DNA from: CAMPKL01 sp963817465
Lineage (GTDB): Bacteria > Acidobacteriota > Terriglobia > Bryobacterales > UBA6623
NCBI GenBank assembly: GCA_963817465.1
Contig: CAWFOP010000018.1
Span: 348,293-412,292, forward strand
Length of the DNA stretch: 64,000 bases
Direction: 5' to 3'
Part shown: positions 8,081-17,134 of the stretch, piece by piece
Layout: each line of letters starts with the position of its first letter
How positions within the stretch are numbered: position 1 is the stretch's first letter
The notes under the pieces: generated by a model
Seen by the model: the letters and a program-made list of their open reading frames with translations, nothing else
Told to the model about the DNA's origin: nothing
Databases searched by the model: none
Made by a program: the position numbers and the translations under genes

Positions 8081-10162
8081 TCAGCGGCGGTCAAGCAGCT
8101 CTCCGATTTTACTGATGTAGCGTTCCGATCGCTCGGCTTCCGCCAAATGCGGGTTGAGGCGAACGACGGTCTCGAAGTGCTTGCGAGCGTCGGGAAGGTA
8201 TTCCAAGTCTCCCGTTAGCTCGGTTTTGTGGGTGTAAGCCAAGGCCAATCCGAAGTGCGCGATGGCGTCGTCGGGCGCCAGCTCGAGCGCCTTTTTGTAG
8301 TTGGCGATAGCGGGGTCGGCGTCCGAGAGCAGCCGGTCGCAGTCGCCGATGCCCATGTAGGTGCGCACGCGAAGGGTCTTCCAGATGTCTTTTTGGGCGG
8401 CGTGGCTCTTCGAGCCTCCGCCGATGAAGAAACCCTTCAGGCCGTAGTTGAGGATCTTGCCGGCGGCCGAGCTCTGGAAGTCGCTGAGCTCGAGGTAGCG
8501 CTGGTATTCCGGCAAGGCTTCCTTGCAGCGCTCGGTCAGCCGCAGATCGTCGGCCAGGATCAGATGCGGCTCGGCGGCTTCGGGATCGAGGCGGATCGCG
8601 GCGCGGGCGGCGACCATCGACCCGTCGTAGATGTCTTTGACGTGCAGCGCGTGAGCGAGCAGGTGTTGCGCCAGGAAGTTATCGGGGTCGCGCTGCGTGA
8701 CGACGGTCAGTTGGCGGACGGCCTCGTCGAAATCCCCGACGTCGAGCAGCATGCCGCCGAAGCTGGCGCGCGCTTCCAGGTAGTCCGGGTCGATCGCGAT
8801 GGCGCGCTCATAGGCTTTGCGGCTCTTGTCGTACTCGTAGACGTTGGCGTAGGCGCGGCCCAGGAACATCGCGGCCCGCGAGTAATCCGGATCCAGCGAC
8901 AAGGCCTGCTCGAAATATTCGGCCGCCTTGCGGTAATTTTTCTCGTAGCCGCGCTCGTAGAACTCGAGACCCTTGTCGAGAGCGTCGACGGCGGCCTTGT
9001 TGGGCCGCCGCGGGTAAAGGATCTTGATGTTGATGCTCTTTTCGCCCCCTGGGTAGACGACCTCTTCTCGCGGGCCGTCGGGCTCGTAGCCCATCTTGAC
9101 GCCTTTGACCAAATGGGTCCCGGGCTGCAGTCCCGGGAGGCGCAGAGGCTTGTCGCGGCTGACGACGCCTTGGGATTCGCCGTCAAGAAAGACCTCGACG
9201 CCGTCGACGTTCGCCGTCACCACGAGCGTGCCGAAGCGCTCTTCTTGCCCGGCCGGCTGCGCGGGCGCCTTGCCGGGGAAGTAGGCGAGCAGCATGTTGG
9301 GATCGAAGCTGCCGCGGTCGGAGGTCGGCGTCTGCTTCGCCTGGGTGGCGTTGCGCACGTTGTAGCGAACGTACTCGGCCAGCTCGTCGGCGGTGACGAT
9401 GCCGTCGCCGCTCGTATCGGCCTCGCCCTCCATCGCCTTGACGACGTAATAGGTGAAGATGCCGTGGCCGCCGCCCCAGTCCGAGCTTTCGTAGGAGCTT
9501 TCGCGGTCGCGGCTGGCCGACAGCAGAAACATCGAGGATGAAAGGTCGAGCAGCGACTTGTTGATGGCCTCGTTGTTTTCGCCCTCGGCCTGCGGCGTGA
9601 TGGCGCCGGAGTGGCAGGCGTCGGTCAGCAGGATCTTGTCTCTGGCTTGGATCTTCGAGCTGACGATTTCGCCGAGGCGATCCATCGGGTAGCCCGATCC
9701 GTCGATGTTGTTGGCATCGAAGTCATACGGGGCCAGGTACGCGCGGCCGCCGTGAACGAAGCCGTGGCCGGCGAAATAGATCAGCACGCGGTCATCGGGT
9801 TTGGACACCGACGGCAGCCAGACTTCGAGCTCGCGGGTGAGGTTCTCGAGCGTGGCGTCGGCGCCGGCGAGCCGATGCACGTTTTCCGCGCGGAAATTGC
9901 CGCCTTCCGGGCTGATCAGGATCTTATAGATGGCGTCGGCGTCGCGCTCGGAATACTTGAGCCAACTTTTCTCGGGCAGGTTCCCGTAAGGACCGATGCC
10001 CACGACCAGAGCGTAGCTGCGCGGCACGACGCCGGCGACGCGCTCAGAGGTCTGCTTCTCGGTCTCGACGCGCAGATCGCGCTTCTTTTCCTGCTTGCTT
10101 TGGCCGGGCAGCGCCGCGGCCGCGCAAAGCGTCAAAAGCAGAATGTATGCGGCGTTCTTCAT
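8081..10162 (-). CDS. Secreted caspase-like (C14) protease with EF-hand, PEGA and TPR repeats
   Basis: 693 residues. An N-terminal signal peptide (1-20) is followed by a caspase-family domain (about 48-300) with the catalytic dyad His in YFAGHG (about 133) and Cys in DACHSG (about 183). An EF-hand calcium loop DTSGDGIVTADE (about 249-260) sits inside the domain, followed by a PEGA domain (about 309-380) and TPR repeats to the C-terminus. Metacaspase-like proteases cut after Arg/Lys or Asp; this one is probably periplasmic or membrane-exposed. It lies 6 bases after the DUF4384 gene in the T6SS minus-strand run. The role (processing, regulation or cell-death effector) is open. Confidence 0.85.
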   Translation of the reverse strand: MKNAAYILLLTLCAAAALPGQSKQEKKRDLRVETEKQTSERVAGVVPRSYALVVGIGPYGNLPEKSWLKYSERDADAIYKILISPEGGNFRAENVHRLAGADATLENLTRELEVWLPSVSKPDDRVLIYFAGHGFVHGGRAYLAPYDFDANNIDGSGYPMDRLGEIVSSKIQARDKILLTDACHSGAITPQAEGENNEAINKSLLDLSSSMFLLSASRDRESSYESSDWGGGHGIFTYYVVKAMEGEADTSGDGIVTADELAEYVRYNVRNATQAKQTPTSDRGSFDPNMLLAYFPGKAPAQPAGQEERFGTLVVTANVDGVEVFLDGESQGVVSRDKPLRLPGLQPGTHLVKGVKMGYEPDGPREEVVYPGGEKSINIKILYPRRPNKAAVDALDKGLEFYERGYEKNYRKAAEYFEQALSLDPDYSRAAMFLGRAYANVYEYDKSRKAYERAIAIDPDYLEARASFGGMLLDVGDFDEAVRQLTVVTQRDPDNFLAQHLLAHALHVKDIYDGSMVAARAAIRLDPEAAEPHLILADDLRLTERCKEALPEYQRYLELSDFQSSAAGKILNYGLKGFFIGGGSKSHAAQKDIWKTLRVRTYMGIGDCDRLLSDADPAIANYKKALELAPDDAIAHFGLALAYTHKTELTGDLEYLPDARKHFETVVRLNPHLAEAERSERYISKIGELLDRR

Positions 10163-10168
10163 CGTCGA

Positions 10169-10865
10169 TCACCGATGCGACACGCGAAATTCGAAGACGA
10201 CGGGCGCGCCGAGCTGCGGCGGCGCCGATACGACGGCGCTCTCGGAGTTTTGCACGAACACGAGTTGGCGCGAGACCAGGTCGCCGGCGTCATCAGGCGG
10301 CTGCAGGCCGGCGTCGGGGTCGATGCAATCGCCGCGGGCGCGCAGGATCGTCTCGTCGCAGCGCGGCAGCATATTCACAGGGGCAGGGCCGGATGCGGGC
10401 GGTTTCGGCAGCGGCTTGTAGGGATCCGGTCCGCCGATCTTTTGCGGCGTAACCATCCAGTAGACGATGTCGTGCCCCGCCGGACCGCCCAGCCGGAACG
10501 CGCCGTCCGTTTCGGGGACGCGATACGTCTTCCCGGATTCGATGCGATTGTCGGTGCCCGCACTCTCGGTCGGATACAAGGTCGTGTACGCGCCCGATGT
10601 GCCTTGGTTGGTCACGTAGAGGAATCCGTCGAAGTTGGTTTTGATCAGGAAGCGGATGCGGTCGCCGGCGTCGAATACCTTGGCCGGGTCGACGGTCACC
10701 CACTGTCCGCCGGTTTCTTGTTCGAGGACGACTTCGAGACGCAGGCGCCCTTTTTCCATCTGCTGGGACTGCGCCGGAGCGTCGGGCGCGCCTAGAAGCA
10801 GCACGAGGGCGGTTGCGAAGATCGTCCGACCGGCGGTCGAGGATAGGGAAGAGGCGAGTCATCAT
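10169..10865 (-). CDS. Exported DUF4384-domain protein (start region frameshifted)
   Basis: The body (open from GTG 10804) carries a DUF4384-type domain: DRIRFLIKTNFDGFLYVTNQGTSG followed by TLYPTESAG. A proper signal peptide only appears if one base is removed from TTCCC near 10845. The natural start ATG 10865, which has a GAGG motif just before it, then leads through RLFLSSTAGRTIFATALVLLLG to the body. As written, the ATG frame is out of register and the GTG start would leave a clipped signal. A paralogous DUF4384 gene lies immediately upstream. The function is unknown; DUF4384 is common beside caspase and FHA/kinase signalling genes. Confidence 0.7.
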
Positions 10866-10871
10866 TCGCCT

Positions 10872-11852
10872 CTACTGGTGACTCAGCGTCACATCGGCGA
10901 CTACGCGCGCGGCGTCGCCGGTCGTCTTGGTGGCGATGTACATCGCCGTTTCCATCTTGGGCTCATCTCCGGGCGTTGCACCGGTCGGCGTGGCTGTGGG
11001 CGCGTCGGTGACCTTCTCAAAGACCAGATCGCGCGTGTAGACCTTGCGCATGCCCATGATGGTCGAGTCGTCGATGGGACGGATGTTTTCCGCCATCATC
11101 ACGGGGCCGCCCAGCGGACGGTCGGAATTTTCGTCGCGCAGGTTGTAGATCAGCTTCTCGAGGTCTTCGACCGGCTTGCGCGACAGCATTACGAACAGCC
11201 GCTCGGAGCCGGTCTTCTCGTCGAACGAGAACCAGCCGCCGGGCGGGATCACGTAGGTCTGGAACGGATCGACGCGGTTCGCGCCGCCGGCGATCTGCTT
11301 GGAGGGAAACAGCACGCTCCACTTGCCCGACGAGCCCTGCGTGACGATGTAGAGGCTCGCCTGGTCGCTCGATTCCACCGTCAAACGGATGCTCTCGCCG
11401 GACTTGAAGGCCGCGTCAGGGTCGACTTCTTCGACGCTGCCGTCGGCTTTGCGGCGTTGAATCGAATACCGCAGCGACAGCGGCTCGGGCTCAACTGCAG
11501 CCGCCTGGACGAATTTCGGCTCCTGTTCGGCGGCCCGCGACGGAGTGCGCTCGACGGCGGGCTTCACAGGCTTGTGCGTCGGCGGCTTAGGCGTCGACGG
11601 GGGCGCCGCCTCCGCGACTTGGGTGGGCTCCTGCGCGGGCCTGGGTTCGTGATAAGCCGGCGGCGGCGCGGGTTTCTGGCTCTTGGCGGCGGGCTTCTGC
11701 GCCGGCGCCGACTCGGCCTGTGCGACGTAGAAGCGATTCTTCGCCTTCCGAAATACGTCGCGGGCGCTCATCTCCGCCTGTTGGGCCAAGCCGGCCGCGG
11801 CCGCTAGAGCCAACAAAATCGTAACGCCGAGGATCTGTCTGTTATTTCGCAT
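10872..11852 (-). CDS. Exported DUF4384-domain protein, proline-rich linker
   Basis: 326 residues: signal peptide (about 1-22, ILGVTILLALAAAAGLAQ), a Pro/Ala-rich linker (about 45-110), then a DUF4384-type domain (RLTVESSDQASLYIVTQGSSG ... VLFPSKQIAGG, about 160-200). ATG 11852 overlaps the end of the kinase gene by 11 bases, so translation is probably coupled. It is followed after seven bases by its paralogue and then by the caspase gene. I infer an envelope protein working with the kinase/caspase set; no enzymatic motif is visible. Confidence 0.8.
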   Translation of the reverse strand: MRNNRQILGVTILLALAAAAGLAQQAEMSARDVFRKAKNRFYVAQAESAPAQKPAAKSQKPAPPPAYHEPRPAQEPTQVAEAAPPSTPKPPTHKPVKPAVERTPSRAAEQEPKFVQAAAVEPEPLSLRYSIQRRKADGSVEEVDPDAAFKSGESIRLTVESSDQASLYIVTQGSSGKWSVLFPSKQIAGGANRVDPFQTYVIPPGGWFSFDEKTGSERLFVMLSRKPVEDLEKLIYNLRDENSDRPLGGPVMMAENIRPIDDSTIMGMRKVYTRDLVFEKVTDAPTATPTGATPGDEPKMETAMYIATKTTGDAARVVADVTLSHQ

Positions 11853-13662
11853 CTTTCACGCACCGAAATCCGATTGACGGGTTCTTGCCGTTGACCGGGG
11901 AGCCCGCTCGCATGTAAGCGGCCAGGTCCCGATCATCCGCGGGAGTAACAAAGCTCCCTCCCTTAAGTACGCGCCAATCGGAGCTGGATTCCCTCATGAC
12001 GCCCTGCATATCGGCCATCTCCTCGGGGGTGACCGGATACTTGGTGACCGTCCACTCCCAGACGTTGCCTGACATGTTGAGCGCGCCGTAAGGGCTGGCG
12101 CTATTGGGGAAAGCGCTTACCGGGGCGGTTTGGGCGTAACCGTCGGCGGCGCCGTCGACGTTGGCCTCCGAGACCGGCGACGAAAAGCCCCACGGATAGA
12201 TGCGCCCGTCGTCGCCGCGGGCCGCCTTTTCCCACTCCTCCTCGGTGGGCAGCCGCTTTCCAGCCCACGCGGCGTAGGCCTGCGCATCCTCGAAGGTGAC
12301 GTTGACGACCGGATAGTCGGCTTTGGCGGTGAAGTAGTTCTTATCCCACGGCGCGGCCGGCGGATAGGGATGCGCGGCCGCGTCGCAGAATTGCTTGTAT
12401 GCGGCGTTCGAAACTTCATCCAGATCGATGTAAAAAGCGGCTACGTAGACGCTCGTGCGCGGATTCGGCGAATCCGCGGCGGCGTCTCCATAGCTGAAAT
12501 TCCCGGCCGGCACCAGGGCCATCCCCGGCGGAGGCGGCTGGGGCCGCTCAGCAGGAGGGTTGCCGGGCGGCTCGACCGTCTTGGCGGCGGCTTTCGGAGC
12601 CGCAACGGGGCCCGGCTCGCGATTCATCCACCACATGGCTCCGCCGACGGCCGCGCCCAAGACGAGCACGGCGACGATCAGCAACGCGATCGGCTTCCCG
12701 CTCGATGGCCGATCAAGCGGCGGCGGCGCGACGCGGTGGCGGCCCGATTCTTGGGTAAACGCCTGAGTTGCGCCCTCGGGACGGTGCTGCCGGTAGGTTT
12801 CGAGCCTGGTGTCGCGCTGCGGGCGCAGCGACTCCGGAGCGCGTTCCGGAGCCCAGGACGCCAGCACCGCAATGACGTCCTCCGCGGACTGATAGCGCTC
12901 TTCGGGATCCTTCTGCAGCAAGAAGTGCACGACGTCGCCGACCTCGGACGGGATCGACGGGTCTCGCTCGTCCGGCGCCGGCGGCTCCTGCGTCATGTGC
13001 GCCTGCTCGATCGCGTAATGCGTCTCGCCGGTGAAAGGACGTTCTCCGGTCAGCAATTCGTAGAACATCACGCCGAGCGAATACAGGTCGCTGCGTTGGT
13101 CGACGGATTCGCCGCGGATCTGCTCCGGCGACATGTAATACGTCGTACCGAGCTTCTCGCCGACTTGGGTCATCGCGCCGAGCGATTGCGCCTTGGCGAT
13201 GCCGAAGTCGAGCACCGTGATGCCGCCCAGAGGATCGAGGCGAACGTTCGCCGGCTTCAGGTCGCGGTGCACCACGCCGCGCTGGTGCGCCCAAGACAGG
13301 CCCTCGGCGACTTGGCGAATGACGTAACAGGCTTCTGCGACGTTGAGCTTGCCGCGACGATCGAGGAAGGACTCCAGATCCTCCCCGTCGACATACGGCA
13401 TGAGCAAGTAATAGAGGCCGTTCGAATTGCCGATGTCGACGATACGGACGATGTTCGGATGCCCTTCGAGCTCGGCGGCCGTGCGCGCTTCTTGCAGGAA
13501 GCGACTGACGATCGACTCGTCGCGGGCCAGATGGTCGGCCAAGATCTTGACGGCGCAGAAGCCCCCGTGGAGGCGATGCCGCGCCAAATAGACCTCGGCC
13601 ATGCCGCCGCCGCCAATGCGCTCCAGCACCTCGTAGCGCTCGCCGATCGCGCGCTCGAGCAA
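11842..13662 (-). CDS. Membrane Ser/Thr protein kinase with C-terminal FGE-like domain
   Basis: 606 residues from TTG 13662. The Hanks-type kinase domain (about 10-270) has the Gly loop IGGGGMAEVY, Lys 39, HRDLKPAN (132-139) and DFG (152-154), all intact. A membrane helix (about 324-345) and Pro-rich linker lead to a formylglycine-generating-enzyme (SUMF1)-like domain (about 380-606; FYIDLDEVSNAAYKQFC, RLPTEEEWEKAARG, GNVWEWT). The two catalytic cysteines of true FGE are missing from its C-terminal block, so it is likely a binding domain. PpkA-type kinases control T6SS firing together with FHA proteins. TTG lacks a clear ribosome site; ATG 13702 with one base removed would add about 13 residues. 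Confidence 0.9.
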   Translation of the reverse strand: MLERAIGERYEVLERIGGGGMAEVYLARHRLHGGFCAVKILADHLARDESIVSRFLQEARTAAELEGHPNIVRIVDIGNSNGLYYLLMPYVDGEDLESFLDRRGKLNVAEACYVIRQVAEGLSWAHQRGVVHRDLKPANVRLDPLGGITVLDFGIAKAQSLGAMTQVGEKLGTTYYMSPEQIRGESVDQRSDLYSLGVMFYELLTGERPFTGETHYAIEQAHMTQEPPAPDERDPSIPSEVGDVVHFLLQKDPEERYQSAEDVIAVLASWAPERAPESLRPQRDTRLETYRQHRPEGATQAFTQESGRHRVAPPPLDRPSSGKPIALLIVAVLVLGAAVGGAMWWMNREPGPVAAPKAAAKTVEPPGNPPAERPQPPPPGMALVPAGNFSYGDAAADSPNPRTSVYVAAFYIDLDEVSNAAYKQFCDAAAHPYPPAAPWDKNYFTAKADYPVVNVTFEDAQAYAAWAGKRLPTEEEWEKAARGDDGRIYPWGFSSPVSEANVDGAADGYAQTAPVSAFPNSASPYGALNMSGNVWEWTVTKYPVTPEEMADMQGVMRESSSDWRVLKGGSFVTPADDRDLAAYMRAGSPVNGKNPSIGFRCVKDAK

Positions 13663-13718
13663 TTCAATGAGCAGGATCTTCGTCCGAGCGGTAGGCAGAC
13701 ATCTGAAAAGGCGTTAGT

Positions 13719-13724
13719 ATTGTA
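13719..13724 (-). promoter_or_regulatory. Possible -10 box of the kinase/DUF4384/caspase run
   Basis: On the minus strand TACAAT (5 of 6 matches to TATAAT) lies 17 bases before ATG 13702. The -35 match about 16 bases further up (CTGGAG) is poor. The kinase gene is divergent from the plus-strand gene at 13825, so a promoter is expected here. Confidence 0.35.
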
Positions 13725-13824
13725 GCTTCCCGGATGGGGGCTCCAGCCTCAGCGGCTTCCCCTAGGCTGGGCTCGGATTCGGTCGAGAAACCCGAGACCG
13801 GTCGCCTCCGGGCGGAGTCTTCAA

Positions 13825-14451
13825 ATGCAAAATCCCCTTACCTCCGCAATTTCCCTTTGTTTAGCGCTGCTGCTGGCCGCTCCCGCGCCGATGCTCGCGG
13901 CTCCTCCCCAGCAACCGCCGGCGGCTCCCCAGCAACAGGACAACGGTCTGAAGCTGGTGATTCTGGAAGGCGAGGGCGCCGTCAACAACGTGAAGCAGCG
14001 TACGGCGCGCGAGGTGATCGTGGAGGTCCGCGACGAGAATAACCGCCCGGTCGGCGGCGCGGTTGTGATGTTCGCGCTGCCCGACCGCGGGCCCTCGGGC
14101 CTGTTCGCGAACGGCCAGAAGATCGCGACCGTGACCACCGGCGCCGACGGCAAGGCCCAGACGATCATCACCGAGCTCAACGGCGCCAAGGGTCAAATGC
14201 CCATTCGAGTGAGCGCTTCGAACGCGGGCATGCGCGCGAGCACGATCATCACCCAGACGAGCGTGGCCGCCGGCGGCATGAGCGCCGCCGGCGTGGGCAT
14301 CATCGTCGCGATCGTAGCCGGCGCCGGCGCGGCCGCGGCCGTCGCGCTGAGCGGCGGTTCGAGCTCGCCCCCGGCTTCCAACCCCGGCGAGCCGCCGCGG
14401 CCGACCGCGACGGTCACCGCCGGCTCTCCGACCGTCGGACCGCCGCAGTAG
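13825..14451 (+). CDS. Secreted Ig-like (invasin/Big_1-type) protein with C-terminal membrane helix
   Basis: 208 residues. A signal peptide (about 1-25, ISLCLALLLAAPAPMLAA) is followed by an Ig-like domain: VEVRDENNRPVGGAVVMFALPD ... TGADGKAQTIIT (about 65-125). This is the pattern of bacterial Ig/carboxypeptidase-regulatory repeats. A C-terminal hydrophobic helix (about 152-178) and a Ser/Pro tail suggest cell-envelope anchoring. Together with the next gene it forms a two-gene plus-strand insert in an otherwise minus-strand T6SS island. I infer a surface protein; no binding partner can be named. Confidence 0.72.
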   Translation: MQNPLTSAISLCLALLLAAPAPMLAAPPQQPPAAPQQQDNGLKLVILEGEGAVNNVKQRTAREVIVEVRDENNRPVGGAVVMFALPDRGPSGLFANGQKIATVTTGADGKAQTIITELNGAKGQMPIRVSASNAGMRASTIITQTSVAAGGMSAAGVGIIVAIVAGAGAAAAVALSGGSSSPPASNPGEPPRPTATVTAGSPTVGPPQ

Positions 14452-14458
14452 GCCCTCG

Positions 14459-17122
14459 ATGCACAGCGTCATGACATACCGAGGAATCGCCCGCAGCATG
14501 AGACACTCATCCGTTCGTCCCCTCCTGTTCCTCTTAGCGCTCGGCGCCCTGTTCTTTGGCGCGGCGCAACGGACCTGGGCCCAGAGTAGTCCGTTCACCC
14601 CGTCCTCGTTGAACTTCGGCAGCGTCGAGATCGGCAGCGCCAGCATGCTGAGCTTCGACTACCTGTCCAGCGACCAGAACGAGTTGACGATCCACTTCTC
14701 GTCGGACAACAGCGCCTTCTCGGTGACGCCTTTGAGCACCAACTCGATCTTCAACGAGGGTGTGATGGCGACGGTCACCTTCCGGCCGCGCACGGTCGGC
14801 CCGACAACGGGCAACATCATCGTCGAGGCCGACGTGCTGGCGGGCGAATTCACCGTTCGCCAATTGGTGGGCATGGTGCCCGTGCAGGGCATCGGCACCG
14901 CGCCGTTCAACATCAATCCGACGTCGCTGACATTTCCACCGACCCCTCTCGGCCAAACCAGCGCCGCCCAGCAGTTTCGCGTTTCTTTGCCCAACGCCGT
15001 CGAAGGGATGGCCCTCGACTTTTCCGTCTCCTCCGGCAATCCAAACGCATTTCAACCAACGCCCGCGCTGTTCACGCTGCTTCCCGGCGAGTCGCAGCTC
15101 GTCGACGTGACGTTCTCACCGGTGACGGCAGGCGAAACCCAGTCGGCGATTATCGTTTCCGGAGGCGGGGCGAACATTCCTGTGGACGTCACGGGAGAAG
15201 GCATCGCTATCACCGTGGACCCGCTGGAGCTGACCTTGCCGCCCACGCTGACCGGCTGCGGCTCGGATGCCCAGCTTACGGTGATCCCGACGCTGACCGC
15301 TGACGTGCTGTTGGGTCCCGCCGATCGCCGCTTCAGCGCATCGCCGACGCAATTCATCGCGTCCAGCCCGACGACGGTCATCGTTTCCATCGCCCAAGCC
15401 CCGGCTGGAACGACGATGACCAACGTGATCGTCAATGCGCGCGAGAGGGGACGACCCGCCCAGCAAGTGCTCGTTCCGACCACCGCGACCGGCATTTCCG
15501 TGCTGCCCGACCCGACATCGCTGAGTTTCGGGGCTGTCACGGTCGGTTCGACCTCGGCGACGTTATCGATTCAAATTGACACAAGCCTCCCGGCGATGAT
15601 CCAGACGACGGCGCTGAGCGACAATCCGGCGTTCGAGATCGTCTCCGCCGAGGGCGGTTTGGTTCAGGTGGCCTTCTCGCCGACGGCGGAAGGACTCGCG
15701 AGCGGCACGGTCACGATTCAAGCGTTCACTGACGCCGATCCCGAGTGCATGCGGCCGATCACGATCCCGGTGAGCGGCACGGGCCAGGCCCTCGGGCTGC
15801 GATTGGACCCGTTGTCGCTCGACTTCGGCGAAACCCCGACAAGGGGCGGCAACACTCTGCGCGCCAACTTGATCAACGAATCCGACGTAGACTTCCAAGC
15901 CGCCGCTCTGTCGAGTCAGCCCGCCTTCACAGTCGGGATGCCGGCTTTCAGCGTGCCGGCGAACTCTTCGGTACCGGTCGACGTGACGTTTTCGCCGACC
16001 CAGGACGGTCCGGCCAGCGGGCAGGTGACCTTCCAGCTCACGGCGATGGGCCTGAATCCGACCGACCTGCTGCTGCCGGTGTCGGGAACCGGGGTGACGG
16101 CGGCGTTGACCTACAGCGCAGTGATCGGCGGCTCGACCTCGCCCGTCATCCCCGGCGGCACGATTCAAGCGCCGTCGGTCGTCGTCGGGGGAAGCTCCAC
16201 GTTTGTCGTCGTCGCCACGAATCCGGGAACGTCTCCCGCCACAATCGCTTCGATCGGCGTGACCGGCGACGCATTCGGTCCCCAGGTGTTCGAAGCCGTG
16301 GTGAGGACCGTGGCGCCGGGAGAGTCGTTCAGCTTGCCGCTGACCTTTGACCCCGCCGCCCTCGGACGGTCGACCGGCGAGTTGCGGCTTGGGACCGCGA
16401 CATTTGCGCTATCCGGCGTGGGGTTGCTTGGCGGCGGTTCGATCACAGGCTGGCCCGGCGGCGTCCAGGCCCTCCAGCAGTTATCGGTCGGCGTCGCCTT
16501 GGACGACCCGGCCTTAACGGATGTGTCGGGCCTGCTGACATTGACCTACGCACCGGACGACAGTCTACCGGCCGACCCCAATGTGGTCTTCGCGAACGGG
16601 GCGAACACGGTCGCCTTCACGATTCCCATGGGCCAGACGCAAGCGACCTTCATGGGCGGCTCGCAAACCGTCGGATTGCAGACGGGTTCGGTGGCCGGCG
16701 TGATTACGCTCTCCGCGACGTTCGACGCGGGCCTAGCGGCGGTCACTCCGGCCGCGGGCGTTTTTGTCAGCTCCCCGGTAGCGAGCTCCGCCCCGGTCAT
16801 CACGTCGGTGACGATCACCAACGCCACCGGGTCAGGATTTACCGTCGTCGCACGAGGGTTGACGACCACGCGCGCAATCACGCAGATGCAAGTCACGCTC
16901 TCCCCGCGCGGCGCGGTGGACTTGGCGACTCCCACCGTGACGGTGAGCGGCATCGGCGAGGCGTTCGCGACGTATTTCGCGGGTCAAACCGAGTTCGGCG
17001 GGCAGTTCCAAGTGAGCGTGCCGTTCAACGTTTCGGGGGCGACTAATGCAATTGGTTCGGTCTCGGTCACGATGTCGAACGCCAGCGGGACGTCCGCGGC
17101 GGTGTCGGCGAACCTGCCTTAA
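14459..17122 (+). CDS. Large secreted ASH/HYDIN-like (choice-of-anchor D) repeat protein
   Basis: 887 residues with an N-terminal signal peptide (ending near AQRTWAQ). At least five immunoglobulin-like repeats of about 100 residues recur, each opening with a motif like PSSLNFGSVEIGS, PTSLTFPPTPLG, PTSLSFGAVTVGS or PLSLDFGETPTRG. They are followed by VTFSP-type strands. This is the ASPM-SPD2-Hydin / choice-of-anchor D family of bacterial surface proteins. The C-terminal 200 residues are different but also beta-rich. ATG 14459 lies 5 bases after the previous stop; ATG 14471 or 14498 are alternative starts. Likely exported and structural or adhesive. The overlapping reading frames on the other strand are spurious. 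Confidence 0.82.
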   Translation: MHSVMTYRGIARSMRHSSVRPLLFLLALGALFFGAAQRTWAQSSPFTPSSLNFGSVEIGSASMLSFDYLSSDQNELTIHFSSDNSAFSVTPLSTNSIFNEGVMATVTFRPRTVGPTTGNIIVEADVLAGEFTVRQLVGMVPVQGIGTAPFNINPTSLTFPPTPLGQTSAAQQFRVSLPNAVEGMALDFSVSSGNPNAFQPTPALFTLLPGESQLVDVTFSPVTAGETQSAIIVSGGGANIPVDVTGEGIAITVDPLELTLPPTLTGCGSDAQLTVIPTLTADVLLGPADRRFSASPTQFIASSPTTVIVSIAQAPAGTTMTNVIVNARERGRPAQQVLVPTTATGISVLPDPTSLSFGAVTVGSTSATLSIQIDTSLPAMIQTTALSDNPAFEIVSAEGGLVQVAFSPTAEGLASGTVTIQAFTDADPECMRPITIPVSGTGQALGLRLDPLSLDFGETPTRGGNTLRANLINESDVDFQAAALSSQPAFTVGMPAFSVPANSSVPVDVTFSPTQDGPASGQVTFQLTAMGLNPTDLLLPVSGTGVTAALTYSAVIGGSTSPVIPGGTIQAPSVVVGGSSTFVVVATNPGTSPATIASIGVTGDAFGPQVFEAVVRTVAPGESFSLPLTFDPAALGRSTGELRLGTATFALSGVGLLGGGSITGWPGGVQALQQLSVGVALDDPALTDVSGLLTLTYAPDDSLPADPNVVFANGANTVAFTIPMGQTQATFMGGSQTVGLQTGSVAGVITLSATFDAGLAAVTPAAGVFVSSPVASSAPVITSVTITNATGSGFTVVARGLTTTRAITQMQVTLSPRGAVDLATPTVTVSGIGEAFATYFAGQTEFGGQFQVSVPFNVSGATNAIGSVSVTMSNASGTSAAVSANLP

Positions 17123-17134
17123 CGCGATATCGGT

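Noticed and set aside
8228..9541. 437-codon plus-strand frame opposite the caspase gene
   Set aside because: Shadow of a GC-rich coding strand; no domain, while the minus strand encodes caspase and TPR motifs.
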